From Rallus limicola (lineage: Eukaryota; Chordata; Aves; Gruiformes; Rallidae): a DNA stretch of 64,000 nt. The DNA lies in assembly GCA_022605955.1 (NCBI GenBank), contig JAKCOZ010000001.1, positions 77,302,520-77,366,519 on the forward strand. Reading direction: 5' to 3'. The notes under the pieces are model-generated. The model did no database searches. It was not told where the DNA came from and worked only from the letters and a program-made list of their open reading frames with translations. Of this stretch, positions 26,453-39,490 are shown in pieces; position 1 is the first letter of the stretch, and every line of letters starts with the position of its first letter. Made by a program: the position numbers and the translations under genes.

Positions 26453-26499
26453 TTGGAAAGGCTTGACAAGTTCTGCCTGCAGTACGATCTGCTGATCAT
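26453..26499 (-). CDS. CALD1: Alternative first coding exon of caldesmon (non-muscle type N-terminus)
   Basis: On the minus strand an ATG at 26499-26497 opens MISRSYCRQNLSSLS plus two bases (AA), then a strong donor GTGAGT at 26452-26447. The two bases join the first base of the exon at 3249-3395 to make lysine, giving ...SLSKLSYQRN, in phase. This has the same length class and pattern as the short non-muscle caldesmon N-termini (Met, small and basic residues, Leu-Ser-x-Leu-Ser, then the common YQRNDDD), and I recall this sequence from avian non-muscle caldesmon. It replaces the Met-Asp-Asp-Phe exon of the other isoforms. The frame stays open for at least eight codons upstream of the ATG; this first ATG is chosen by family comparison. 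The 5' UTR extends rightwards from 26500 to an unknown start site. Confidence 0.88.
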
Positions 26500-26900
26500 G
26501 TCTGCAGCGTATGAATCAGTGCAAACTGCTGCCAGCTCCAGGGAGCAAATGGACGGATGATCAGGGTGTGGAATGAGATAATAAAAATGCCATTATCCTT
26601 TCAGGCATGCGAGACTCATTGGATGCTCTTTCCACCCCACAGGTTAACCATTTGGTCGGTCCTGTAGCTCCTGTAATGACGTTCTCTATTTGCCTATCGT
26701 CAAGCTCATTATCTATCTTGTATTCTCCTCCCCTCCCTTCACCCCCCTCTGCTCTGTGATCATATGATTTTATTTTTTTTTTACTGTATTCTCTCTAATA
26801 GATCCTCTTTGCGATGTCTGCCCCCCCTCCCTCCCCCCCCCCCCCCCCCCCCCCCCCTCCCGCCCCCTTACAGAAATTCCTGCAGACTTCTTAGCTGTTC
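26500..26900 (-). promoter_or_regulatory. CALD1: Putative promoter and 5' UTR of the alternative CALD1 first exon
   Basis: The region just upstream of the alternative ATG should hold its 5' UTR and promoter. On the minus strand there is a CCAAT motif (ATTGG at 26618-26622 on the plus strand), about 120 bases upstream of the ATG. A TGACGT motif lies at 26677-26682. No convincing TATA box was seen. Further upstream comes a pyrimidine-rich plus strand ending in a 25-base C run. The location follows from the exon; the motifs are short and could be chance. Confidence 0.5.
26821..26876. repeat. Poly-C (poly-G on the CALD1 coding strand) low-complexity tract
   Basis: Almost pure C from 26821, including 25 consecutive C at 26833-26857 flanked by CCCTCCCT and TCCCGCCCCC blocks. 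On the minus strand this is a long G tract with more than four runs of three or more G, able in principle to form a G-quadruplex. It lies about 330-380 bases upstream of the alternative CALD1 start codon. Confidence 0.95.
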
Positions 26901-29900
26901 AACTGGACGGACAAATGCTTGCTTCCCATTCAGCTCTCACAAGAGCTGCTTCTGTTTAACAAACTTGTCTGTGCACCAAACAGCCCGAGCCCTGCACAGA
27001 GGTGCCTTCACAAGTATTTGCTTGTAGGAAAGTCACATTCCAGCCTTCGGAGAGATGATGAGGGGAAAGGCCACAAATATAAAACAATGGTCCAGAAAAT
27101 AGTCCTCCCTCTTGATTGTAAATCATTGCCCAGGCATTTTGCAGGCACTTGCATCCAGTCTAACTCATGAAAGGTCAGCATCAGATAGCTCAAAAGACTG
27201 GAGGGTATTCCTGCCACACAGGAACAAATCTGGGGAAATGGAAAGTCACTGCTAGCTCAACTGCAGTCAGGGTAAAACCATCTTCTGTTTAGGAAAGGGA
27301 TTAAAAACAGGGCTGAAGCTAAATCCAACCTACAAGACTCTTCTCAATGTTCTTCCATCTAATCCAGTGAATGAGCCAGGAAATAGAAATGCAAACAAAG
27401 TGATTCAAAGAGAGGCACCATCGCTTACCACTGTGATTTCACATGCTTGGCTTCAGTATACCTTTAAGCCCGCATATGTGAGTAAATTGAAACAGCTTAC
27501 TGTGCAGTCCTGTAGCCATTCCACCCCAGGCTCTGATCTTGTTAAACCTCATAAATTACAAAGGTGGGTGTGGATGGATTAGTTCTCCAGAGGGAAACCT
27601 CTAGTGCAAACTCACATTTCTGTAGGAAGGGGTGTGTGGGTTCAGTAGGTGGCACTCGTACCTTGGAGTGAAGACCAAGGCAAGCCCCTCTGCATCAAGC
27701 CAAGAAGGATGCTGGATGTTCAAGCAGGCGCCAACTTTGACAGGTTTTCTTTTTCTCAGAGCTTGCAAGAATCCCACAGCTGCACTTTGCACAGGGTGTT
27801 AGAATACTCATATTCTGCTCAAATCCTGCACTCAACAATTGTGGGTTTTTTCCCCCTCTCAAAAACTCCCTCTACAGTTTCAAGGAGATAGATTTTTGTG
27901 AGAAGGTAACAATTTTGTGCTTTATAGGTACATCAGGGAGTCTCATTCAAGACTGTACAGACTCTGGAATTTTTGGCACACTCGAAAACAGGTCTGCAAT
28001 ACCCCAAGAAGCTGCTATTTCTTCACATGGACCTTCTTCAGACCCAGTCCCTGGTCCTAAAATACATGTAAAATACCCCATTTTTTAGTGTATAAAATAC
28101 AACAGAATTCCAGTCCAGACCAAAGAAAGTCCAACAGTGCTGACTGCAAAGGGAGAAAAACATTGTTTCCATTTCTGTGATGGCAGAGAGAGATCTGCAA
28201 ATGAGAGGAAGGTGTAGCAGGCAGGCTATCTCCCGTTCTTGCCTTCTGTTCTCAAAGGAAAGAGGGCACATAAGGCAACATGAATGAGTAGAGCTCTTTA
28301 AAAATTCTGGTGAGAAAGTAGTCATCTTTACTCCTCCTGGAAAAGGCATTTTTACTACTGGGGAATTACAGCAGCAGAATTCTTCCCTCTGGAAGAGCAT
28401 TAGTTAAAAAGAGATTGTATCACTGCTCTGCCAAAATATACATTTTAATCAGATGCCAGATGTAAGAGTTGATGTTTATGAAACTATAAACTCAGTTTCA
28501 AGGCAGCCCTACAGGTCTGTATTTACTAGTCACAGAAACATTTTTTTCTCCAGTTGAGAGTGTTCTACATCCCTTTGAAACCATCCTGCATTAGTTCAGT
28601 TATTGCAGTGCCCACAAAAAAACCTTTCCATGCAGGATAAAGCCAAAAGCAAATTGCCTGTCCTCTACAAACACCCCACTCCACTTTTTCAACTGATAGT
28701 TCCAGATTTTTCAAAAATCTGCCCCTATTGTCAACGCAGATTCTGTCTCCAGATGGCAAATCCAATCTATTTGTCTAGGTCTTTTGGAACAGGGGAAGCC
28801 TCTTGTTCTTGTAGACCCTAGCACCATTTTAAAATGTCCTTCTTAGATTCAGGAAAGAAAAAAAAAGAAAAAACCACCCCACAATTTCTTTTCCTTTGCT
28901 TTTCCAAATAATGTTTTGAATTATAAAAGTCTGGAGAACTTCACTCTAGATGCAACACGGATTCACATGGTCAGCCTATTTCTTTCTTAGAGCAAGACTT
29001 CTAACACGAAATTCTATCTTCTTGCCCATACCTCTACAGCGCTACTGAGCACAGACGTCATTTGTCTGCTGACTGAGCAATAAACAATTCTGGCCACCCA
29101 AGTCTATCCTCAACTGATGCACCATCTTTGCAAATGAAGAACTGAAGATAAATAAGGCAAGTAAATTCCACTTATAAACAGTGTAAGTTTCTCTGCCCAA
29201 CTGTCTGCAGTGTTACTTTATGAGAGTTATCCTTGTCAACAACTGCTCAACACACTCCACAGGTTGGTGTCCCACATCCCGATTTTTAATTTGACAGCAC
29301 TGGGATTGGGGTTTTTTCCCTATGCAGAAATTGCTACACCCATAACTTGTCACACTTGCAAAGCTGCATGATGAAACATGCAATTCTGGACTGGGACATT
29401 AATCCACTGTGCAGAGGCAACAAGCGTACTGCCAACTGGACCTGGGCTAACCCAGATGAGCTGCGTAATGTTGCATTTCTGAGTGCTCAGGAGGCTTTAC
29501 TGTCAGCTGTCCTCAGAGCTGTGCCCGTCATTTAAGTCATAAGGGTCATTCAGCTGAGGAACACCACTGTTTTCACAAGACTTACAAGGACATTTTGTGA
29601 CTCAGTTTGCCAAAAGAGAGCTCCACCGAGGCCAACCCATGCCATGTCAAGCATTCACATTAAATTGGGTGTACACCCAGCAGCTCCCTAAGTTTGCGGC
29701 AATGGAAAACTGGTTCCCCTGAAGGAAGCCGACAGCCAAGATTTTGCCATGCTTGCAACCCATTTAAAAAGGAGTAGGAGATGGATCTGAGCCAGTTATA
29801 GATCCTTGCACTTAATAATATCTTTATTTTGAAACCAAAATTTGGATATTTACTTTCTTCAGTATCTTCAGCAAGAGAGAGACTCTCAGTAGAGTGTGGC

Positions 29901-32900
29901 CCTGAGGTGAAGATTTTGCATGTGAAACAGCAAGAGGCAAATCACCTTCCCCTAGGATCATGTAAAAAATTCACATGGGCATCTAAAGCATGAAAAATTA
30001 TGGAGCCAGGAGATGCATGTCTCAACCTGCTTTCCTTGCATATTCTGATGCTACAGAGATTACTGCCTTGCTCTAAGACACCAAGACCCCTAAGGAAGAC
30101 AATAGAAAGAGAAAAAACAAAGTAAACAAAGACTGAACTAAACTAGGGCACTTGAGAGCTGTCATTCAAGGCAATGAACTCAAGTCAAATGGCTTTCTAA
30201 GAGAGTAGGCTCATCTGTTACAATAATGAAAGGAACTACAGGGCCTTTCCTAGCTTCTCAACAAAAGGAGGAGGAAGGAGACTGAGAGCTTTCCAAAAGG
30301 AAATTATTCCTGGGAGGTTCCAACATCTACTCATACTAATAAGAGGAATGTCCAGAGGTCATCCAGAGGGCCACTTAATATTTTGTTTATTTTTACTTTA
30401 ACCATTCCTGCAGGAGAGAGAGTTTTCAGTGAGCTGATCATAATAGCCCATGAATCCATTTTCTTTTGAGATTGTAGTGAATTCAGAATCTCAGAGGTAC
30501 ATGCACCATCCAGAACACGCCTTTCCATATGTAGCTTATTCCATTCTGTACCTGCTTTGTCAAGAGCTGATTTGCTGTGCTGCTCACTGCTCTTGTCCTG
30601 TTATTCAAATACCTTCATGTTTCTTCAAGTCTTTGTTTAGTCCTTGTCCAACTTGAGGCAGTTTTACAACGGGCAGACAAATAACTTACAGAAACCTATC
30701 TGATTCATTTCAGAGGCAGTAAATACCTCACCCTGCACCACCTCTCTTCTGTCCCACTATTCTGAAAAAAAAGGTAGGCAGACTTGTAGAGAACTTTGCA
30801 AAGCTACTGGCATTTTGCAAGAGAAACAGAACTCTGTTTTTTTAATGAAAATCCATTCTAACGACATTAACATCTGCTCCTTGTTTGAAGAATATTTTTA
30901 ACTGTTCCGTCCCTGGGAAAATGAAAGATGCCACAGTCTGTTTCATGTTCTCACAGAGGAGATGAACTCTGTTGGGTTTTTTTAAGGTCTGTTCTGAAAT
31001 GCCCCAACACAGTTCACTGCAGGGAACTCAGTGTATGCATCTGACAGGGCAAAAAGCATCTGTGTTCACCCTCCTATGAGATCTCACTCCTGGGACACAA
31101 GCATGTGGGCAGGGACTTCATTTCACAGATGAACAATATTTGGTGTATTAAATCACATGCAGTAGGTAAAGTCTGGCAACCTGTATGTACGTAAGTTCTT
31201 GGAGTAAACCTCTTGAGTACTCACAAAAACAAGGCTATGTACTTAATCAAACAACACTGAACTGTCAACTTCTTATGTATTTTTTTTCCAGTCCAGACTT
31301 AAGTATCCCAAGTAATGGAGACTCTGCCATCTCCCAGTGGTAAGTCTTCTGCACTCCTACAGGGTTCAGTACCAAGAAGTCATCCTACAGCTATGACATC
31401 TATCCTTCCCTTTATTTTTGAACTGTAACCCATAGTTCTATCTTCCTGGATGCCAACAAATAGCAGCAGTGCCAAAAAATGTTAATCTGTTCAAGAAAAC
31501 CTCTTGACAATACTTACCCAGCCATGCAAGCAGATATATGCATTAAAATACATATTCAGACTGGAATATGTAGTTTTGGGTTTGGACATCTGCATGTGCA
31601 AATCATGGAGGTACATACAAACAGAGTTTGCATGCTCATATGGACACATTATCATGCAGCTAATGCCTTACCAAACGATAGAAGTATTTGCATAACCAAG
31701 TTCTGCAGGATTGGAAACACAACCCTGCATATCAAAACACCAGAGCCTGAAGCTTGAGACTGTAAACACTTGTAATAATGTATTTCCAGTTACTCAAGAC
31801 TTATACAGAACCCATGAAGCACTCAAATCTATCCCGTGTCTGCTTTTCCAGGACAGGCTGGCCTTGGGTGGTGCAGGCAGGAGTTTTGTCCTCTGCTGGG
31901 AAGAGAATTTAATTTTCTCTGACTGTCCTCAGTTCTTGAGGTACTAATGTTATCCTGTATCTCACATGGAAAATTTACTGACTGCATGTACAGCTGTAGC
32001 AGTAAACAAAACAAACTCCAAGACAAGTGTTAAAATTATATTCCAAGAACAACTTCCACTGTAAATTGAAACTTGATTAGAAAAACATATCTGCTGGTGT
32101 TGGGTTCTCTATCAGTTACTTATGGGGCAATGTACGATCCAGAAGTAAAGCAGCATAGTATTTCACAGGCATGATAGACTATTTCCATCAAAACAGCTTT
32201 TGTTTTATGTCATGTTTTCACTGCTTTCAAATAAACACTAAGATATTCCTACAACAGCCAGATATAGCTACCTTCTGGTCATCTGAACAACCAAAACAGA
32301 GGAATCCATATGAGGGAAGCATTCACAAAGGTTATCTTTTCCTCCTCTCCCTGTGCCCCAGCACTGTCACTAGTGAGGGACAGACTCTGGTGCCCTCCTG
32401 CTCCGAGCAGGAGCCCACTGCTCCCCAGCCACAGCAGAAGGAAAGGCCACTCTTTGCCCATTCGTTTCCACACCCATTATTTTGTGTTTTATACATTTCA
32501 GGGACACATGGCAATTCTCACAGCAGTGAAAAGCAATCTATTTGTTTGACTGGCAAATTTTAAAATTTGCTGTCTCTCATTTACACCTGAATTGTAGCTT
32601 GTTTGGAGCAATAACTGCTAACAATAAATTTCAGGTTTAGCAGTGAGAAAGATAGTACTCAGAGCCCAGAAGCCTGTTACTGGACTTACAGGACTTCAGC
32701 TTACAGCCATGTAGGATAATATTTGCAGAGTTCACAAAACAGAAAGCTGAATAAATTGCCAATAACATAGATGAAGCTCCCTCCACCCCAACTGTTTCTG
32801 GAGATAGTTAATTTCAAGTGTTATATAAAATTATTAATGGTATTTTTAATAGATTAATGGGCATGCTCCAAACATTACTATTCACTTGAAACTTAGCTAC

Positions 32901-35900
32901 AGAAGCCAGAAAGAGCCACAATATGGTAGGGGTGATACACAGAGGATAGATACATTCTTAGCCAAAGCAGATGATGACTTGATTTTACTGCTGAGCAGGC
33001 ATGGGTGGAGGCCTAAACCACATCTCCTTGACAGGCACCTCAGTAAACAAGAGCAAACTCATGAAGCGTGGGATCTTTTGACCCTTGTGTGCCACGACAT
33101 ACGAGTGAGAGCATCCACCGCTTCATTTCAGCCTAAAGCCATGGTCCGAGTCCAGGCTTCAGGCTTGATCCTTCTCTGCTGGAGGAGTTACTTAAATGCG
33201 TGCACAGGCACACACAAACGCAGCTCTGGAAAGAGGAGAGCATTTCCTGCTGGGCCTGTTTATGGAGACGTTCCTGTACCAAAAAGCTCCTATCTTATGA
33301 TACTCTGAATTTTACTGGTGAACAACATCCAAGCCCCAGTCGGGATCTCAACTTCACAAACAACCTAATAAACTCAGCTTGCAAAAGCCATCTGAATTCC
33401 ACTGAAGGCAGCAACTGTTCAAGAGCTTATGCCACTTCAACAGCTCAGAGGTATTCAAAATGTAAACCTTGACTAGAAATACTCAGTTTGGGCTTCTCCC
33501 ATCCCTGAACTTACTTCTAATATCTGGTAATGGCCCTTAGGTGTTTCGGAAGGGGCTTTATTTCACGAGCTGCAGGGAGATTAACAACTAACCGGATGCT
33601 CCCAGGAACTTTTGGAGAGCAAACAGTGTCAGTTTATTTAATAACTTTCAAAGTGAAACTAAAATCTTGTCCAAATCATGTCTCCTCTGATTTAATTAAA
33701 ATGCACCACACATACTGCACTGCTCTGTTAATCATTAGCAAAGTTAATTGAAGACAGAATATGAGTCTTTTCTTTCCTTCAAAAGCCTTCAGCTAGGCGA
33801 AAACTTCAAAAAAATTCCAAAAAAAAACCCTAATGTAGTATGATTTTTGTTAGAATGGTCAACACGTTGGTATGTCGTCTGCCGACCCCCCTGTATTCCT
33901 GATTCCTATAGGAATGCATGTTAAAAGACAGAGGGTTTGTTTTTTTTCTTGCTTGGCAAAATACCTTTCCCAAATTTTCTAAATATTGCCTGGTATTTGC
34001 GTCAATGTGACAGTCATTGGGTTTGACAGGAATCAGATTGCTAAACCCACACAAAAATGCTTTGGAAATTAGGGGCTAGTTATACATTCAATTCATTCAA
34101 ATCCACTTCAGCAAACTGGCAAGGAGTGGATCTGAACGGTCTGCGTTATCCCTTCACTTGTGTGGTTCACAACAACAGAGGTTTTCATCACACTAATCTC
34201 TACCCTAACTTTTAGTCACTCGCAAGTAGTGCTGTCTGATATATCTCCATAAGCACTCCTGTCCAAATCCATTTTCACTTTCCAAGATGACCTAGCAACC
34301 CATGAAACGTACTCTCCCTGTGCAGACAGCCTTTCCAACTTCTTCCAGGGAGGAACAGGATCGGAAATTAAACAGTGTTAGAAGTGTAACACTTTGTGGA
34401 CTACTCAAGAAACAGGATACATCCAACATGTATTTTTTTCCAACAGATCTCCTGTTCTGAAGGTGACCAAAACAAACAAAACAACCCCAACAAACCAGAA
34501 AAGTTTTATTTCTTCATGTCTTAGGGAAATATAAACACAAAATCTTCCTGTCTCATTGGTACAGTTGTTACCTAATGGGATTTCTCTCTTAAAAGCAACA
34601 AAGGGTCAAGGCTGAACACTTCCACAAGGCCTGTCAGATCAGATCAGGACAGCACTCCATCAAGGCTGGATTCTTGCCTCCAGCCATGGCTCACACCTAA
34701 TGTTTTAGAGGAAAGCAATGGGAAAAGAAAAAAGGCAAACCACAGAGCACCTGGTCCATTGGGTAAAGCTCTCCCTGTACAGCAAAATTCCTCTCTGCAG
34801 GCAGGCAGCTGGGGCTCTGCCATGTACCGGCATTGCTGTCTGCACTGCAGGGTCTTAAAACAAACAAACAAAAAATTAAAAAGTAATTTATTGCAGGGTA
34901 ATAGACATAAAAGGGTATCAAGGAGTTAAAATTAAATCACCATAAACATTTGTTATTTGCATCACAGTCTGTGCATCAGGATATAACAATCTGGGAACTT
35001 AAATTACTCCAATATAGTAAAAGACCTAACCATAATTTTTCCTCTTTGTTATTTCTCTGCTTACCCAAGTGCTAACACATATATCCTGCACTGCAGTACC
35101 TGAAATGTATTTTAAGTCAGTTAAAACTACACATGAACAGCTCTTCAGTGCCCTGTGTATCCAATTTCCCAGCTTCTCTTGGAAAATGTTGTTCTCAGGC
35201 CACACCTAACACTATCTGGACAGGCCAGTTCTGGGCAAACTCCCGAGATCGTTATTTCGTCCCATCTGCACTGTACACCCTCACACCCGTGTTAAGGGGC
35301 TCGACCTGTCTGCCAAAGGACAATACAATGTGCTGGTGGGTGCAGGACTGGCTCCAGACCTCACCCACGCTACCCCGGACAGCCTGGGTGGAGATAAGTG
35401 CAAGCACATTACAAAGAGCCGCCCTAGCTCAGCATCTCCTGAGCGCAGCCCAGCACACCAGGGCCAGCTGGCAGCAGGCACCATGGATGGGAAGCCCTGG
35501 ACCACAGGCCTAAATGCTTTGGCATCTGAACCATTCAGCAGTCAGCTAAGAGCAACATGTGAGGAAAGCTGCTCAGCTCTGATCTTTTGCTAGACACATT
35601 CAAGCCCCCAAGCACACATGTGTAGCCTTGGGTCCCCTGCAGCACAGAAACACAAGCTGTTTAGGAGGCAAACCCACTGAGAAGAAAAAGAGGAACAGCC
35701 TTTCCACTGTACATGGGTCATTTTGTTATTTTTCTGTTTTCAGTTTAGTCTTTAAACTTACATTAAGGCATCCATGAAGAAATAAATTTGTAAACAGACA
35801 GTCAGTGCTCTCTGAAGACAGAGTCTGTTTCAACCCTCCACCATTTTTCATGGACTTAAAGCATCCCTGTCAGCCCAGAGGCCAGTGACGGAGGGATGAA

Positions 35901-38580
35901 GTGGGATGAAGTGACACCATGTGGGTGACAGACAAAACCCCCAAGCTGCAAAACTGCAAACCAGGCATGCTCCCCTGCCACAGCAGGGTCACATCCCTCT
36001 TTCAAAATCTACCCACCATCACAACACCCTAAACATTTCTTAACATTGCTTGGAGAGATGGGTCATGTGACAGGGGCAACCTCAGAGACACCTGAGAAGG
36101 ATGGGATGGCATGCATTCCCCGCCTCTTCTGTGGGTATAACACAAGAGCTTGCATGAGGACTTCAACTAGGAAGTGCTTGTTTGTCAACCCATGTAGCCT
36201 GTGAGTGCATGCTGTATGTACATACTTTACTATCAAAACACAATTGTGTGGCAAAAATTGCACTTTCCCCAAACATCCCCTAGGCAGCAGTTTTCTGGCA
36301 TGCTACTGAATGGTGAAGAAAGGGCTGGAACCTCAGCTGCTCTTTCAGTAAGAAAATAGGCAAATCCCCTTTGCCACTACAGAACATAGAAGCAGCTAGC
36401 TCTCACCAGATGGGATGGCATTGCAGCCCCTGCAATCTTCTAATAGTTCCCCTTTCCCATTCAATTCCTCACATTAAGACAGAAAAACTGTCAGTAAGTA
36501 GCTTAACAGAAATGTAAATTTTTCCCAAACCTAGCAGACAGGCTTGTCTTGAAGGAGATCTAAATAATGTAGCTATCAAAGGAGTCAGTAGCAGTCCAGC
36601 TTGCATAGAGAAATATCGACCACTGGCTACAAAGAAATATCATTTTCATTTTCCAAAGGCAAACCTCCCCTCCAGATCTGCCAAAAGCTGCAGTCTGAGC
36701 TCTAGAGCTGTGGCGGTAGTTTCACAGAGATGTTTTGTGCCCTGAGAGAAATCTTCAGAGTGTCACGTTTTATGAATAAACTTCATGGGATGGGAAGGAT
36801 TCCAGGAAATCCTCCTCCACGGACTCTTATGGGATTTAGAAATTCTGAAGAAATTAAAGCATGTGCAGTATTGCAACCTTCCTCCTAAAATGAGTCATTG
36901 TAAGAGGAAATTACCCGTCCAGTCTAAGCAACTTACGTTGGGAAAGTGAGCATTTTCTATCACTCCGAAGAACACGAAACTGGAGACAAACCTGTTCTTA
37001 GAGCGCTGTCAGAGCACTTACAGAGCTTCTGATCAACATGTGAAGGTTCTTATAGTAATAACTAGTTAAAACTCACTAAAATGGCCGCTAGAATTTTAAT
37101 TAACCAAAACTCTTAAAAACTAACATAATCATGTTTCCAATAAACATTCCAGGAAAGCATGAAAGAGAGAAATCAGAAGCATTTTCAGAAATTTGGCGAA
37201 GTTGCAAACACTTTAATACTTGAGAACAACCTTTTTCTTTTTTCCTCTTTCAAAATACAGTTTGCATCTTTTTCTTCAGCACTCATTTATTCACACTGAA
37301 ACTTCTGTGAAATTCTGAGCTTAAAACTAAGGGACTTCAGAATTTGGCCCTACAGAAAGTAGAAAAATCCCATCAGTTCCAAATGCCAAGGTAGAGCCTA
37401 AAAGCAGAACAGAAGCATTAAACTGCATTCATCGCAGTTTGCCAACATGTAAGCTAACCAGCTATGGATGAGATGTTCTGCGATAAAACTTAGCTCTTTT
37501 TTTAATGCTGAAGCTCTTGAAAAAACTGTTTCAGGCTCTGATAAGCCAGATGCTATCTCAATGAGGGCTTCTAAAGCCTCCAAAGAGCTCTGAAATCAAT
37601 CAAGGATCTTTGGGCTTACCCAATGTGTTTATGAAGTGGAAGAGGAGCCAAGATACATACTTCTGATACGCTCATTAAAACCACCAAGGACACTGATACT
37701 TGCGCAAAGTACACTGCCCCATGAAAGCCAAACAGGTCTCTCAGGTGGGTGCCTAACGGGTTCATGGCTAGTGTGACAGTACAGGATTCACAGCAGGTGA
37801 GCAGGCTCCTTTCTTACAGCCAGGTTGGGCAGCCTGTCCAAGGGCAACAGTGTAATTAAGGTAGTGATCCCAGGGAATGCTGCTCACAGGACATCCTGCT
37901 CCCTTCCTCCTCATACACATCCCAGTCACCTGTCCTCACATACAAGGAGGACCTAGAAGCAGTGCATGCAGCCCCAGGGGCAGGAAAACAGAATCTTGAT
38001 GCCACATTGGGCATTTACACAACTGAGGCAGATGGGAAATAGGCAGCTTGGAGAAACACTGCTGGTTGTGTGGGCTTCACCCTGCACTGTGGCTCCATGA
38101 GACTCAAGCAAGCCCCAGTGGAGATGCCACCCCTCAGCAATGGGAATGGGACCAAGAGCAGGTCTTCGCTCTCCAAAGACCACCAGGGACAAAGGCTCCT
38201 TCTTCGTCACTTGATGGGATTTAAATGAACATTTGCAGCCCTTGGGATCTTATAAAAAACCCAGCCAGCCTAGACCAGTTCTGAACCCAAAAAACAGTAG
38301 CAGACATTTTGGGAATGTAAGAAATAACCATACTGTGATCCTTCACTGGTATTTTATTCCTATCAGTGTTATTTAAACATGCATTCCTCTTAAAAACAAT
38401 CCCTTTCCAAAACCCAACTTTGTCCACACCCTTCTATTTGAATCCCAAATACATTTTTTAAAAAGTGTATTCACAAAAAAACAAAACCTAGACAAATATA
38501 TCTCTTAAGTAACCCAATCAAATTATGGTATGTTTTCTTTCTCCATTCTTCCTTAGGATGAAAACTATGAATCACAATAA

Positions 38581-38624
38581 TCCCTAGACAGGAGAATATT
38601 TATCCCTGGACAGGAGAATATTTT
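38581..38624. repeat. 22-bp tandem duplication
   Basis: Two adjacent 22-bp units (tccctagacaggagaatatt and so on) differ at two positions. The unit is AT-rich and matches no known element. Confidence 0.9.
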
Positions 38625-38764
38625 TATATTTAAATTTTTATAATTTGCAAAATCAAAACAGGGGCACTATTTGAAACATTATAAACTCTTTTTTATAATT
38701 AATAACTTTTTTTTCTTCTAAAGTCTTCCCAGAAAAAAAAATCTCACCTATGATAAGAGGTGAT

Positions 38765-38806
38765 AGGCAAAATTTTAGAGGATACAGGCAAAATTTTAGA
38801 GGATAC
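38765..38806. repeat. 21-bp perfect tandem duplication
   Basis: Two adjacent identical copies of aggcaaaattttagaggata plus c, only 140 bp from another short duplication. The perfect identity suggests a recent slippage event. Confidence 0.92.
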
Positions 38807-39379
38807 CAAATTCTTTGGAGAAGATTGAGGGAAACTGATTCAACTGTGAAGATAAGCCTGATCTTTAACTGTGACCTGGCTACTCCTGATGCCCATGACA
38901 AGGCTTAAAAGGTTAAATGTGTTTCTGAGAGTATGGTAGGTTTTTGTTTTTAGAAACTCTACATTTAATTGAAACAGGAGATAAAGAAAACCATCCTTTG
39001 ATGAATGGGGTCTGGTTTTAGGCATTTTCTTATCAAGATGGCCACGTTCAGAACTCACCCACCAACATACCAGAAACCACAGTTGGCAAATGCTACTTGA
39101 AAAGGCATTTCCTGCATTCTGACTTTCTAGCTGAGGGCCAGATGCTTCAGGATCCTTCCTTAAAAGCACAGATAAAGGAGAGGGTGTACAGAGCCTTGCC
39201 TGATCTTGTATGTCTATGTGAAGATCAGGCTGCATCCCAGCCATGTGCTTGGCAACAAACAGGCCATGGTCTCTTCCCTTATTCTCAGGAGTTCTCTGTC
39301 CCAGTGAAGAGGTGGCCAAAGGACTACTTTTTTCTACCCCTTCATCTTTAAGCTACAGTTTATAACCTAAACCTGCTAA

Positions 39380-39490
39380 ATTATGTAGTATCATAGTTTT
39401 GCATAGTTGGCTACTGAGAGAGAGAAAGAGAGAGAGAGGGCCAGGGGCTGCAGAAAATGGCTGCTGGAATCTTCTGCAAGCCTGCTGATA
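39380..39490 (-). mobile_element. LTR 5' segment in inverted orientation
   Basis: The reverse complement of this piece (cagcaggcttgcagaag, attccagcagccattttctg, cccctggccctctctctc, ccaactatgc) matches 40870-40965 over about 95 bp with scattered differences. The matching piece at 40870 follows directly after an LTR 5' terminus. Here the terminal inverted repeat itself is missing, so this is an internal fragment turned round relative to the LTR body to its right. Confidence 0.65.

Larger units (their letters stand above)
26900..39379. other. Non-coding stretch upstream of the alternative CALD1 promoter
   Basis: About 12.5 kb of AT-rich DNA. Six-frame inspection shows only short unrelated frames, none resembling a family I know. 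No CR1, LTR or RNA gene was seen. It may be intron of longer CALD1 transcripts that start further right, or intergenic DNA. The only local structure found is the pair of short tandem duplications near 38.6-38.8 kb. Confidence 0.6.
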
